A DNA stretch of 64,000 bases from JAGVPT01 sp963827085. GTDB lineage: Bacteria > Bacteroidota > Ignavibacteria > UBA10030 > UBA8401. The stretch's first letter is position 1. The number at the start of each line of letters is the position of its first letter. The position numbers were made by a program, and so were the translations under genes. This document shows, piece by piece, positions 26,268-35,329 of this stretch. The notes below the pieces were generated by a model. It had not been told where the DNA came from and made no database searches. It saw only the letters and a list, made by a program, of their open reading frames with translations. The stretch is taken from positions 558,001 to 622,000 of the forward strand of contig CAWGZY010000005.1 in the NCBI GenBank assembly GCA_963827085.1. The letters run 5' to 3'.

Positions 26268-27400
26268 TCTTCTCCAGTCAAAACAAGATTATTTCGGTGA
26301 ATGACCTCGTCGCCGCTTTTCCGGTTGAGGATCTTTTGAATCTCGCTTGTCTTCTTCCCCTTGATCGTATTGAGGTCGGACGATGTAAATCCGGCGACAC
26401 CCCGTGCAATTTCAATGCCCCCGGTGTCCACGACTGATATCGTATCGTCCGTTTTAAACTCTCCGCGCACTTCGAGAACTCCGGAGGGAAGGAGGCTTGT
26501 TTGTCTTTTGAGTAAAGCACTTTTTGCCCCATCGTCGACGACGACCGTCCCTTTCGAGTCGGAAACGAATCCGATCCATTTCTTCCTCACATTCAATCTG
26601 TTTTTTACCGGCAAAAACAGCGTTCCGGAAATGTTACCCGAAAAGATTTCATCGAGGATGCCGGGTGTGGTTCCGTTCGCAATCATCACCGCAATGCCCG
26701 CCGAGATACATTGTTTCGCGGCTTGGATTTTTGTGATCATCCCTCCGGTACTCAATTCACTCCTGTGCTTTTTCGCCAGCTTCTCAATATCCGGCGAGAG
26801 TTTTTCAACAAGAGGGATTAATTCAGCGTTCGGATTTTTCGACGGATCGTCTGAAAAAAGCCCGTCGACATCGCTGAGGATGATGAGGATGTCCGCTTGG
26901 ATAAGGTTGGCGACGAGCGCCGAAAGGTTGTCGTTATCCCCGAGCTTGATTTCTTCGACGGCTACAGTATCATTCTCGTTGACAACCGGGACGACTCTTT
27001 TTTCGAACAGAGCAGAAAAGGTGTTCTTGGTATTGTTGTAGCGCGCCCTGTTGACGAAATCATCCTTTGTCAAGAGAATTTGGGCAATCGTACAATCGTG
27101 TTTTCTGAAAGCGCTTTCATACGCTTCCATCAGAATAGGCTGGCCGATCGCCGCTGCTGCCTGTTTTTCGGGAATCGCCCGTGGGCGTTCTTTCATTCCA
27201 AGCAGGAGCATACCCGCACCAATAGCGCCCGAGGTAACAATCGCGACCTGCTTGCCGCGAGATTGCAGAAAGGAAACGCTTTTCGCGATCGTTTCAATCC
27301 TGTCGCGATTAATCCCTTTGGCTCTATCGGCCAGGAGATTTGTGCCGATCTTGATAACAATTCTATTCCCCGAAAGAAATATTTCTTTTGCGCGATGCAT
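26264..27400 (-). CDS. proB: Glutamate 5-kinase
   Basis: ProB phosphorylates glutamate, the regulated first step of proline synthesis. The 378-residue protein has the kinase domain (VIKIGTNLLADR, VTSGAIGAGM, FGDNDNLSALVA-type ELK motif, STGGMITKIQAA) and a C-terminal PUA domain (about 280-365). The ATG at 27400 (HRAKEIF) is chosen over a TTG six codons upstream; neither has a clear ribosome site. Confidence 0.93.
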   Translation of the reverse strand: MHRAKEIFLSGNRIVIKIGTNLLADRAKGINRDRIETIAKSVSFLQSRGKQVAIVTSGAIGAGMLLLGMKERPRAIPEKQAAAAIGQPILMEAYESAFRKHDCTIAQILLTKDDFVNRARYNNTKNTFSALFEKRVVPVVNENDTVAVEEIKLGDNDNLSALVANLIQADILIILSDVDGLFSDDPSKNPNAELIPLVEKLSPDIEKLAKKHRSELSTGGMITKIQAAKQCISAGIAVMIANGTTPGILDEIFSGNISGTLFLPVKNRLNVRKKWIGFVSDSKGTVVVDDGAKSALLKRQTSLLPSGVLEVRGEFKTDDTISVVDTGGIEIARGVAGFTSSDLNTIKGKKTSEIQKILNRKSGDEVIHRNNLVLTGEE

Positions 27401-27443
27401 AATAATGAATGATAACAAATAAAAACGCTAATTCAAAAAAGGG

Positions 27444-27601
27444 TAGTGTCTTAATTTAGGATAGGCGTGAATCGTGCTCACGCAAAGTCGCTAAGCCGCA
27501 AAGAGAATTGATATGTTTCCCTTGCGGCTTAGCGTCTTTGCGCGATGTTTTTAGCTATCCGTAAAAAGTCCCTTGGACTTTGTTCTCATTAAGACACTAC
27601 T
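27444..27601. mobile_element. 158-bp MITE with 9-bp target duplication
   Basis: The element begins TAGTGTCTTAAT and ends with the inverse ATTAAGACACTA plus CT. A perfect direct repeat AAAAAAGGG flanks it (27435-27443 and 27602-27610), as expected of a transposition target duplication. Inside is a 22-bp inverted repeat (27481-27502 with 27521-27542, 20 of 22 matching) built on CGCAAAG-CGCTAAGCCGCAA. No reading frame is present, so it must have moved with a transposase supplied elsewhere. Confidence 0.75.
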
Positions 27602-27637
27602 AAAAAAGGGAGTATTGCATTTTGCCTTTCATTCGTA

Positions 27638-27714
27638 GTTGTCGGACACCTTATCCGAGAAATCGTGAGAATGTGAAAAATTTGGCAAGGCAAATCAAGA
27701 AGGTGTCGGACAAC
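27638..27714. repeat. GGACACC inverted-repeat element, copy A
   Basis: GTTGTCGGACACCTT (27638-27652) is answered by its inverse at 27700-27714 with one mismatch. The 77-bp unit matches 36086-36162 through most of its length. It lies in the proB-recombinase gap (27401-27846). Confidence 0.75.
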
Positions 27715-27760
27715 TCCCCGAACTGTACCAGTGCCCAAAAAAGGACAGTAGCTTCCTTCG

Positions 27761-27789
27761 TTGCTTCTCTCTTCAATTTTCGTTAATAT
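27761..27789 (+). promoter_or_regulatory. Promoter for the recombinase gene
   Basis: TTGCTT and TAATAT are 17 nt apart and lie about 57 bp before the ATG at 27847. No other signal is seen in the remainder of the gap. Confidence 0.6.
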
Positions 27790-27846
27790 CTGTTATTGAG
27801 AAGAAAGAAGAGCGAATCTTCCCACTAAAAACTCTGCTGTAGGCGA

Positions 27847-28761
27847 ATGAGACCGTCGCAATTTTCTTCTGTCCGGATTTCTCACCAGCGATTGCTCGGT
27901 TATTTCGAGGGATTTCTGAAAGAGCTGCGAAAGAGCAAGCCTGAAACTCGCGGCACGTATGAACGTTCGCTGCATGAATTTATCCGCTGGTATCCGGCCG
28001 ATCAAAAATTTCAGTTCCGTGTTGAGGATGTTGAGCGCTATAAAACATATTTGACAAAAAAAGTCAAGCTTTCGCCAGTCTCAGTTTCCACGTACCTTAC
28101 GGCACTGAGACGGTTATGCGATTATCTGGTCGAGCTCAAAGTTCTCCATGGAAATCCTGCAAAGGAAGTGAAGGGGAACAAGCGGCCTCAGCAGCATTCA
28201 CGCGAAACGATCTCGGCGCAGGATGTTCAAACAATTTTTCAATCCATAGACCGGAATGACGAACGAGGGTTTAGAGATTTTGCAATCATTAAAGCGATGG
28301 TCGGTTGCGGCTTGTCGGAAATAGAGTTGATCCGCGCGAATATCGGCGATTTGAAGATGATAAGTTCGACGATGGTTTTTTATGTTCAGGGTAAAGGGAA
28401 AACGACAAAAGAGACAACGGTCATCCTTCCTAACGATGTGAAAGAAGCGTTCCAGGGCTACCTTGCTTTCAGAAAAGATGCCGATGACAACGAGCCGTTG
28501 ATCATGAGCGCGGGGAACCGGACGCGCGGAAAAAGAATGACAACGCGCGGAATCAGGCAACGCGTCGACATGTATCTTGAACGGGCGGGAGTGAAAAACG
28601 GAAAAAGCCGCCGCATTACAGCGTTTTCACTTCGCCACACTGCTGCAACGATTATGGCGCAAAATGGTGCGACGGTAGAAGAGCTGCAATCGAGATTCCG
28701 CATCGGGACGGCGGGAACGGCGATGCTCTACATTAAAAAGACAATCAACAATGAGCAATGA
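27847..28761 (+). CDS. Tyrosine-recombinase-like protein with degenerate active site
   Basis: The 304-residue protein has the XerC/XerD layout: an N-terminal core-binding SAM-like domain (about 12-105) and a C-terminal catalytic fold (about 120-297). Arg263 (SLRHTAATI), a lysine in the beta hairpin (QGKGK) and the end tyrosine (LYIKK, Tyr295) are kept. However, Ser157 stands where the first catalytic Arg is expected (CGLSEIEL for GLRxSEL), Phe260 replaces the box-II His and Ile286 replaces the LGH His. It may bind DNA without recombining it, or be a Xer partner. It ends inside a heptamer repeat, just before leuS. Confidence 0.75.
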   Translation: MRPSQFSSVRISHQRLLGYFEGFLKELRKSKPETRGTYERSLHEFIRWYPADQKFQFRVEDVERYKTYLTKKVKLSPVSVSTYLTALRRLCDYLVELKVLHGNPAKEVKGNKRPQQHSRETISAQDVQTIFQSIDRNDERGFRDFAIIKAMVGCGLSEIELIRANIGDLKMISSTMVFYVQGKGKTTKETTVILPNDVKEAFQGYLAFRKDADDNEPLIMSAGNRTRGKRMTTRGIRQRVDMYLERAGVKNGKSRRITAFSLRHTAATIMAQNGATVEELQSRFRIGTAGTAMLYIKKTINNEQ

Positions 28762-28768
28762 ACAATGA
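28748..28768. repeat. Three ACAATGA-like heptamers
   Basis: ACAATGA, GCAATGA and ACAATGA run in tandem across the end of the recombinase gene, and the middle unit supplies its stop codon. The same word builds the hairpin at 24936-24968. Confidence 0.6.
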
Positions 28769-28839
28769 TCAGTGCACAGCGAACAGAATAGGTTTCAGCA
28801 TAGGACAGACAAGAACATCAACGAAAGAAAACGGCTGGG

Positions 28840-31410
28840 ATGAAATACAATTTTTTAGAAATAGAAGCTAAGTGGCAGAAATATTGGGAAGAGAATCAAA
28901 CGTTTCGAACTGATAACTCTTCGGCAAAGCCCAAAGCGTACATCCTTGATATGTATCCTTATCCTTCAGGGGCCGGGCTGCATGTCGGGCATCCCGAAGG
29001 GTACACGGCGACCGATATTCTTTCACGGTTCAAGAGGATGAAGGGGTATAATGTCCTGCACCCGATGGGTTGGGATGCGTTTGGACTGCCGGCTGAACGG
29101 TATGCGATGCAAACCAATATCCATCCCCGCATTACCACCGAGCAGAATATCTCAACATTCCGCCGTCAGATCAAAATGCTCGGGATGAGTTACGATTGGT
29201 CGCGGGAAATAGATACGACCGACCCCGCATATTACCGATGGACGCAATGGATATTTCTTCAGATCTATAATTCATGGTACGATGAACGGGTCCATACGGC
29301 ACGCCCGATCCAAACTCTTGAAGATGAATTGCTTCGTGATGGGACGAAGGAATTGCCCGCAGGAGAAAATTTCGCTGCTGAAGAATGGAAGCGGAAAAGC
29401 AAAAAGGAAAAGCATGATTTTATCACACAATTTCGCCTTGCCTACATAGCCGAAATTCCGGTGAATTGGTGCGAGGCTTTAGGGACCGTTCTTGCGAACG
29501 AGGAAGTTGCTGAATGGACCGACAAAGGATACACCGTTGAACGCCGGCCGATGCGTCAATGGATGATGAGAATTACCGTATATGCAGAACGGCTTCTCAA
29601 TGATATGAAGGAACTTGATTGGCCCGTATCAACGTTGGAGCAGCAAAGAAATTGGATCGGACGGTCAGAAGGAGCAGAGATTAATTTTTTGGTACAGGGG
29701 AAAAACAAAAATATAAAAGTTTTTACGACAAGGCCGGACACAATTTTTGGAGCGACGTACATGGTGCTTGCTCCCGAGCATCCGCTTGTCGACGCAATAA
29801 CGACGGGAGAACAGAAAAATGCCGTCGAGAGTTATCGATCTCAAGCAAGCATGAAAAGCGATCTTGAGCGCGGCATCGACACCGAGAAAACCGGTGTATT
29901 TACCGGCAGCTATGTCGTTAATCCGGCCACGAAAAAAGAAATTCCCGTTTGGATTGCCGATTACGTTTTGACCGGTTACGGCACGGGAGCAATCATGGCC
30001 GTTCCAGGGCAAGACGAGAGGGATTGGGAATTTGCCGAGAAGTTCGGTTTGCCCATCGTTCGTACCGTTCAGCCGTCTGCCGGTTTTCAGGGGAAAGCGT
30101 ATACGGATGACGGACCGGCTATCAACAGCGGATTTCTCGACGGATTACATGTGGATGCTGCGAAGGAGAAAATGATTCAATGGCTCCAGTCTGAACGGAT
30201 CGGCGAACGGAAAGTACATTACAAATTGCGTGACTGGCTTTTTGCACGCCAGCGGTACTGGGGAGAACCGATTCCTATCATTCATCTGGAAGACGGAACG
30301 ATGAAGCCGCTCAGCGACGATGAGCTTCCGCTGCTCCTTCCGGACTTGAAGAAATTCCAGCCGAGCGGAACAACTGAATCTCCGCTTGCCCTTGCAACTG
30401 AATGGGTGAACGTCGTTGATGCAGAGACCGGAATGAAAGGGCGCAGGGAAACGAACACGATGCCTCAGTGGGCAGGCTCCTGCTGGTATTATCTCCGGTT
30501 CATCGACCCGAAAAATGAAAAACAATTTTGTTCTCCTGACCTTGAACGCACATGGATGCCGATTGACTTGTACGTCGGGGGTTCTGAACACACGGTGCTT
30601 CACTTGATGTACGCGCGGTTCTGGCACAAAATTTTATACGATCTCGGGTATGTTAGGACGAAGGAGCCCTTCACCAAGCTCAGGCATCAAGGCATCATCC
30701 TTGGCGAGGATTCACGGAAAATGTCGAAGTCGCGCGGCAACGTTGTCAACCCGGATGAAGTCGTCAAAGAGTACGGAGCGGATGCGGTGCGGCTGTTCGA
30801 GATGTTCATGGGGCCGCTGGAAGAGATGAAACCGTGGAGCACGCGCGGCGTGGAGGGAGTGTACCGATTTCTGAACCGCGTATGGCGTTTGTATGTCGGC
30901 GAAGATGGAAATCTCGACCCTGCGGTGAAGAAGCTCGAGATATCATCCGACCTCCAGCGCTTGTACCACTCGACGGTGAAAAAAGTCGGCGAAGATATTG
31001 AGGCGCTCCGGTTTAATACCGCCATATCCCAAATGATGATCCTTGTCAATGAATTAACGAAGACTGAATCCCGTCCGCGGCAAGTCCTCGAGCCGTTCGT
31101 ATTGCTGCTTGCGCCGTTCGCTCCTCATATAGCGGAAGAGTTATGGCAAAAGCTGGGGCATGCCTCCTCGTTGGCGTGCGAGCCGTGGCCGTCATTCGAT
31201 GAATCGAAAATGCAGCAAAAAACCGTTGAAGTGGTTTTTCAGGTGAACGGAAAAATTCGAGCAAAAAGCAATGTTCCCGTCGACATCGATGAATCCGCTT
31301 TGAAACAACTTGCGTATGCGGAGCAAAATGTGAAGCAGTACCTCGACGGGAAAGACGTTGTGAAAGAAATTATCGTCAAGAACAAGCTTGTGAATTTTGT
31401 CGTCCGCTAA
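28840..31410 (+). CDS. leuS: Leucyl-tRNA synthetase
   Basis: LeuRS charges tRNA-Leu. The 856-residue bacterial-type enzyme has PYPSGAGLHVGHPEGY with the HVGH form of HIGH (48-51), a CP1 editing domain (about 225-415) with TTRPDTIFGATYM, and KMSKS at 627-631 followed by RGNVVNPDEVV. The anticodon-binding and C-terminal domains are complete. No in-frame lesion is visible. Confidence 0.97.
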   Translation: MKYNFLEIEAKWQKYWEENQTFRTDNSSAKPKAYILDMYPYPSGAGLHVGHPEGYTATDILSRFKRMKGYNVLHPMGWDAFGLPAERYAMQTNIHPRITTEQNISTFRRQIKMLGMSYDWSREIDTTDPAYYRWTQWIFLQIYNSWYDERVHTARPIQTLEDELLRDGTKELPAGENFAAEEWKRKSKKEKHDFITQFRLAYIAEIPVNWCEALGTVLANEEVAEWTDKGYTVERRPMRQWMMRITVYAERLLNDMKELDWPVSTLEQQRNWIGRSEGAEINFLVQGKNKNIKVFTTRPDTIFGATYMVLAPEHPLVDAITTGEQKNAVESYRSQASMKSDLERGIDTEKTGVFTGSYVVNPATKKEIPVWIADYVLTGYGTGAIMAVPGQDERDWEFAEKFGLPIVRTVQPSAGFQGKAYTDDGPAINSGFLDGLHVDAAKEKMIQWLQSERIGERKVHYKLRDWLFARQRYWGEPIPIIHLEDGTMKPLSDDELPLLLPDLKKFQPSGTTESPLALATEWVNVVDAETGMKGRRETNTMPQWAGSCWYYLRFIDPKNEKQFCSPDLERTWMPIDLYVGGSEHTVLHLMYARFWHKILYDLGYVRTKEPFTKLRHQGIILGEDSRKMSKSRGNVVNPDEVVKEYGADAVRLFEMFMGPLEEMKPWSTRGVEGVYRFLNRVWRLYVGEDGNLDPAVKKLEISSDLQRLYHSTVKKVGEDIEALRFNTAISQMMILVNELTKTESRPRQVLEPFVLLLAPFAPHIAEELWQKLGHASSLACEPWPSFDESKMQQKTVEVVFQVNGKIRAKSNVPVDIDESALKQLAYAEQNVKQYLDGKDVVKEIIVKNKLVNFVVR

Positions 31411-31417
31411 ACAGGCT

Positions 31418-32236
31418 ATGCAAAAACTTTCTGTCGTTGTCGTTACATTTAATGAAGAACGGAATATCGAGCGGTGCGTGCGCAGCGTTCAATGGGCTGA
31501 CGAGATTATTGTTGTCGATGCTTTTAGTACCGACCGGACAGTGGAGATATGCCGACGGTTGAATGCCAACATCATACAACGACCGTGGGAAGGCTATGCA
31601 CCGCAGAAACAGTTCGCTCTGTCGATGGCATCGCACGCGTGGGTGCTGCTGGTGGACGCGGATGAGGAAGTTTCGCCCGAGCTTCACCGCGAAATTGAAA
31701 GCGTGATCTCCATGCAGCACGATTGCAGCGGATATGAAATTGCGCGCAAGAGTTTCTTTCTGGGACAATGGATGCAGCACGGCGGGTGGTATCCCGGCTA
31801 TCAACTTCGGCTGTTCATTAAAGCGAAAGCGAGTATCCCTCAGAGGCCGGTTCATGAGGGCGTTGAGGTGCAGGGATCGGTAGGAAGATTGCAAAATCCT
31901 CTAAATCACTACACATATTATTCGATCTCTCAATACCTCGCCAAACTCAACGATTACACCTCCCTCGATGTCATGAATAGATTAAACGATAAACGTCATC
32001 GAACCGTTCGATGGTTCAATTTTATCATTAATCCGCTTTCGGTTTTCGTAAGAATGTTTTTTGTCTTAGCCGGCTTTAAAGATGGCTTTCGCGGATTGTT
32101 GCTTGCCGTGTATTCTTCTTTTTATAAACTTCTGTTGCTCGCGAAAGTGTGGGAGTACCAAACTGCAGAGCAGCGCGGCCAGGAGATGCCTCCCGTGACA
32201 AACGAGGCGTTGAATTCCATAAAACGGTTATCCTGA
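31418..32236 (+). CDS. Family 2 glycosyltransferase (LPS core type), copy 1
   Basis: A 272-residue GT2 enzyme of the WaaE/KdtX-like group: SVVVVTFNEERNIERCVRSV, WADEIIVVDAFSTDRT, LLVDADEEVSPEL with the metal-binding DxD, and GWYPGYQLRLF with RPVHEGVEV. It likely adds a sugar to lipopolysaccharide core at the inner face of the membrane. The ATG eight nt after the leuS stop is used. It is paralogous to 35326-36081, the two bracketing msbA-like and O-antigen ligase genes. Confidence 0.87.
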   Translation: MQKLSVVVVTFNEERNIERCVRSVQWADEIIVVDAFSTDRTVEICRRLNANIIQRPWEGYAPQKQFALSMASHAWVLLVDADEEVSPELHREIESVISMQHDCSGYEIARKSFFLGQWMQHGGWYPGYQLRLFIKAKASIPQRPVHEGVEVQGSVGRLQNPLNHYTYYSISQYLAKLNDYTSLDVMNRLNDKRHRTVRWFNFIINPLSVFVRMFFVLAGFKDGFRGLLLAVYSSFYKLLLLAKVWEYQTAEQRGQEMPPVTNEALNSIKRLS

Positions 32237-32237
32237 T

Positions 32238-34094
32238 ATGAAAATATTTTTTCGGATTTTGCAATATCTTCGTCCATACTGGAAAAGACTTGCGCTCTCC
32301 ATTGTGTGTACAGTATTCTATTCGGTATTCAGCGGTGCATCGATCTATCTTTCCATTCCGTTGGTGGAAACGCTGTTTGACCAATCGTCGTCCCAGGTGC
32401 AGGCTCCGCTCCGCAATAGTGTTGTCCCGAATGGAATTGTCGGCGGGAAGCAGCAACTCGAAGATCTCATCAAATCGCTGATTTTCACCGGATCGAAGAC
32501 CGAGTCTCTGTTCAAAATCTGTGTTGTCATTCTTATAGCTTTTCTCCTGAAGAATTTGTTCGGTTATGTTCAATCATATTTGATGGCCTATGTTGAGCAG
32601 GGGCTGATGATGGATATCCGGAACGAACTGTACCGTCATCTCCACAACTTGTCGTTAAGTTATTTTACGAATGAGAGAACGGGAAATCTCATTTCCCGCA
32701 TCACGAACGACGTCAACGTCGTCAACGGAGGCGTCTCGGCAAGTTTCGTCACGCTTATCCGCGAGCCCCTCCTCGTGGTCGTGTTTCTTTATATTGCGTT
32801 CACCTTGAGCTGGCAGTTGACGCTCCTTTCATTCGTCGTTTTTCCGTTTTCACTTTTCATCATCAGCTCAATTGGTGTGAGGCTTTATAAAGAAAGCGGC
32901 GTTATGCAGGAAAAGATGGCGGATATTACGTCCGTACTTCAAGAAACGATCTCGAACGTAAAGGTCGTGAAGGCGTTCGCTATGGAAGATTTTGAAGACA
33001 AGAAATTTCAGAAAGAAACGAAGAGCTATTTTCGGACTATGCTTACGATGACGCGTGTAAGAAATCTCGCCGCGCCGGTAACGGAGTTCCTTTCGATCGT
33101 GGCCGGCGTTGCCATTATCTGGTACGGCGGGAGACAGGTCCTTGTCACGGGAGAAATGAAAGCCGCTGAATTCCTTGGATTCCTTTTTGCAATTTTTCAG
33201 GTTATGCCGCCGATAAAAGAATTGAGCAGCGTTACGAACAGGCTGCAGGAATTTGCCGCAGCCGGCAGGCGCATTTTTGAAATTCTCGACACGAAACCGG
33301 CAATTCAGAACCTTCCGGACGCGATCCCCTTATCCCCATTAAAAAAGAGCATCGAATTCAAGAATGTCTCTTTTCTTTATTCGAACCATGACAATGGCAA
33401 GCCCTCGAAAATGGAGATACTGAGTGCCATCAACCTTCGAATTAAGAAAGGGGAAGTCGTTGCGATTGTTGGTCCCAGCGGAAGCGGGAAAACGACACTC
33501 GTCGACCTTATCGCCCGTTTCTATGACCCGGTCGACGGAGTGATCGCTTTTGACGGCGTCGACATTCGGCATTTTGTGTTGCAGTCGCTAAGGGGACAGA
33601 TCGGCATTGTCACGCAAGAAACAATCTTATTTAATGACACTGTTCGAAATAACATCGCCTATGGGCTCGCTGACTTTCCGGATGACAAAATCCGGGAAGC
33701 GGCGCGGGCTGCGAATGCACTGAGTTTTATTGAAGCGATGCCGGAAGGGTTCGAATCGATCATCGGCGACCGCGGCACAAAGCTCTCCGGCGGGCAGCGG
33801 CAGCGAATTTCGATCGCTCGCGCACTGCTCAAGAACCCTCCTATCATGATTTTTGATGAAGCAACGTCTGCGCTCGACTCGGAAAGTGAAGTCCTTGTCC
33901 AGGAAGCGATCGAGCGGTTGATGCAGAATCGAACATCGATTGTTATCGCGCATCGATTATCCACTATTCGTAACGCCGACAGGATCATCGTCCTCGAAAA
34001 AGGGAAAATTGTTCAGGAAGGAAGGCACGTCGAATTGTTGAAGCAGAAAAACGGACTCTACAAGCGGCTTTGCGATCTGCAATTTAATGCATAA
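32238..34094 (+). CDS. MsbA-like lipid/LPS exporter ABC transporter
   Basis: The 618-residue half-transporter joins a six-helix membrane domain (about 1-330) to an ATPase: Walker A GPSGSGKT (411-418), signature LSGGQRQ from about 516, Walker B IMIFDEATSALD. Between two glycosyltransferases and an O-antigen ligase, it most likely flips lipid A-core across the inner membrane, as MsbA does; a general multidrug exporter is the alternative. It starts 2 bp after the preceding gene. Confidence 0.87.
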   Translation: MKIFFRILQYLRPYWKRLALSIVCTVFYSVFSGASIYLSIPLVETLFDQSSSQVQAPLRNSVVPNGIVGGKQQLEDLIKSLIFTGSKTESLFKICVVILIAFLLKNLFGYVQSYLMAYVEQGLMMDIRNELYRHLHNLSLSYFTNERTGNLISRITNDVNVVNGGVSASFVTLIREPLLVVVFLYIAFTLSWQLTLLSFVVFPFSLFIISSIGVRLYKESGVMQEKMADITSVLQETISNVKVVKAFAMEDFEDKKFQKETKSYFRTMLTMTRVRNLAAPVTEFLSIVAGVAIIWYGGRQVLVTGEMKAAEFLGFLFAIFQVMPPIKELSSVTNRLQEFAAAGRRIFEILDTKPAIQNLPDAIPLSPLKKSIEFKNVSFLYSNHDNGKPSKMEILSAINLRIKKGEVVAIVGPSGSGKTTLVDLIARFYDPVDGVIAFDGVDIRHFVLQSLRGQIGIVTQETILFNDTVRNNIAYGLADFPDDKIREAARAANALSFIEAMPEGFESIIGDRGTKLSGGQRQRISIARALLKNPPIMIFDEATSALDSESEVLVQEAIERLMQNRTSIVIAHRLSTIRNADRIIVLEKGKIVQEGRHVELLKQKNGLYKRLCDLQFNA

Positions 34095-34147
34095 CGAAGT
34101 TCGTTTTGCATACGCCATCATTAAAAAGAGGAGCAGGTATACGCCTC

Positions 34148-35329
34148 ATGGATGAAGTACTTCTCGATTCTCATCGGCAGCGTTATGTTTCAATTCTCTT
34201 TGCGCTGCTGGTATTTCAAGTAGCTTCTGTTTCAATCTCCATCGCAGCATCCTCAATCTCATTCGGGCTGTCTCTTCTCTTTGTGGCCTACTGGAGTTTG
34301 ACAGAAAAGGAATGGCTGTTTTTTAGAACGCCGCTCGATTATTTCTTCCTCGCCTATGTTTGCATAGAATTTCTAACCACCGCAACTGCGGTGTTTCCTG
34401 CTCAGGCTGCTGTTAACACGAAACGGCTGTTGCTTATCTCAATCGTCTACTTGGTGGCGTTGTCGTTCGACTCCCGAAAAAAAGTGCTGAACAGCCTGCT
34501 CATTATTTTTGGCGCCGTCGCAATCATCTCGATTATCGAAATAATCTATTATTTTGTTGCCCACGAGGGAAGACTCTACGTCTTCCAGCATTACATGACG
34601 ACAGGCGGATTGAAGATGATAGTCTGTTTGCTGATCGTCCCATTTGTCCTTCACGAGAAGACGCCGTCGTCGGTCAAAAGGTGGATGGCAATATTTTTCG
34701 TCCCGTCTTTTCTTGCATTGATACTTACCAATACCCGCAGCTCGTGGGTTGGATTTCTCGGCGGATTTATCGTTATAAGTATTTTGAAAAATAAATATCT
34801 TTTTTTTGTGCTTGTGTCATTCCTTGTGTTGTTTTTTTTGTTCGCCCCGGCCAGCCAGGTCCATAGGGCAAAAAGCATTATCGACCTTTCCGACCCGACA
34901 AACCATTCCCGCTTAGTCATGTGGTCGACGGGCATTAAAATATTTGCCGACCATCCGTTGCTTGGCATCGGCGATTCCGATGTTCACGAAGTCTACGTTC
35001 AATACAAATCTCCCGATGACGAAGAGCCCGGCGGGCACCTTCACAACAATTTTGTCATGCTGCTGGTGACGCTTGGTAGTGTCGGCCTCTCCGTGGTTGT
35101 TGCCTTGTTCGGCAAAATACTCTTCGTTGAATACCGAATTTTCCGAAATTCGGCCGCTGATTGGCTTGCCGGATCAGCGGCGCTGGGGGCATTCGCGGTA
35201 TTCATCGGATTTCTTCTGAACGGATTATTTGAATGGAACTTTGGCAGCCACCAAATTATGGTTTTCGTCTGGTTTACCGTCGGCATGACGTTTGCAATGA
35301 AAAGGCTGCTTGACCGGGAGACTGTATGA
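34148..35329 (+). CDS. O-antigen ligase-family membrane protein
   Basis: The 393-residue protein has about ten to twelve hydrophobic helices, a large periplasmic loop, and the Wzy_C/WaaL signature region: NTRSSWVGFLGG, SRLVMWSTGIKIFADHPLLG and GGHLHNNFVMLLVTLG. It would join O-antigen or another glycan to lipid A-core on the outer face of the inner membrane. The ATG at 34148 lies after a GAGGAGCAGG stretch; an upstream TTG reading lacks support. Confidence 0.83.
   Translation: MDEVLLDSHRQRYVSILFALLVFQVASVSISIAASSISFGLSLLFVAYWSLTEKEWLFFRTPLDYFFLAYVCIEFLTTATAVFPAQAAVNTKRLLLISIVYLVALSFDSRKKVLNSLLIIFGAVAIISIIEIIYYFVAHEGRLYVFQHYMTTGGLKMIVCLLIVPFVLHEKTPSSVKRWMAIFFVPSFLALILTNTRSSWVGFLGGFIVISILKNKYLFFVLVSFLVLFFLFAPASQVHRAKSIIDLSDPTNHSRLVMWSTGIKIFADHPLLGIGDSDVHEVYVQYKSPDDEEPGGHLHNNFVMLLVTLGSVGLSVVVALFGKILFVEYRIFRNSAADWLAGSAALGAFAVFIGFLLNGLFEWNFGSHQIMVFVWFTVGMTFAMKRLLDRETV

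Noticed and set aside
32076..32573. 165-codon antisense frame across the GT2/msbA-like junction
   Set aside because: It overlaps two well-supported genes on the other strand and shows no domain or ribosome site.
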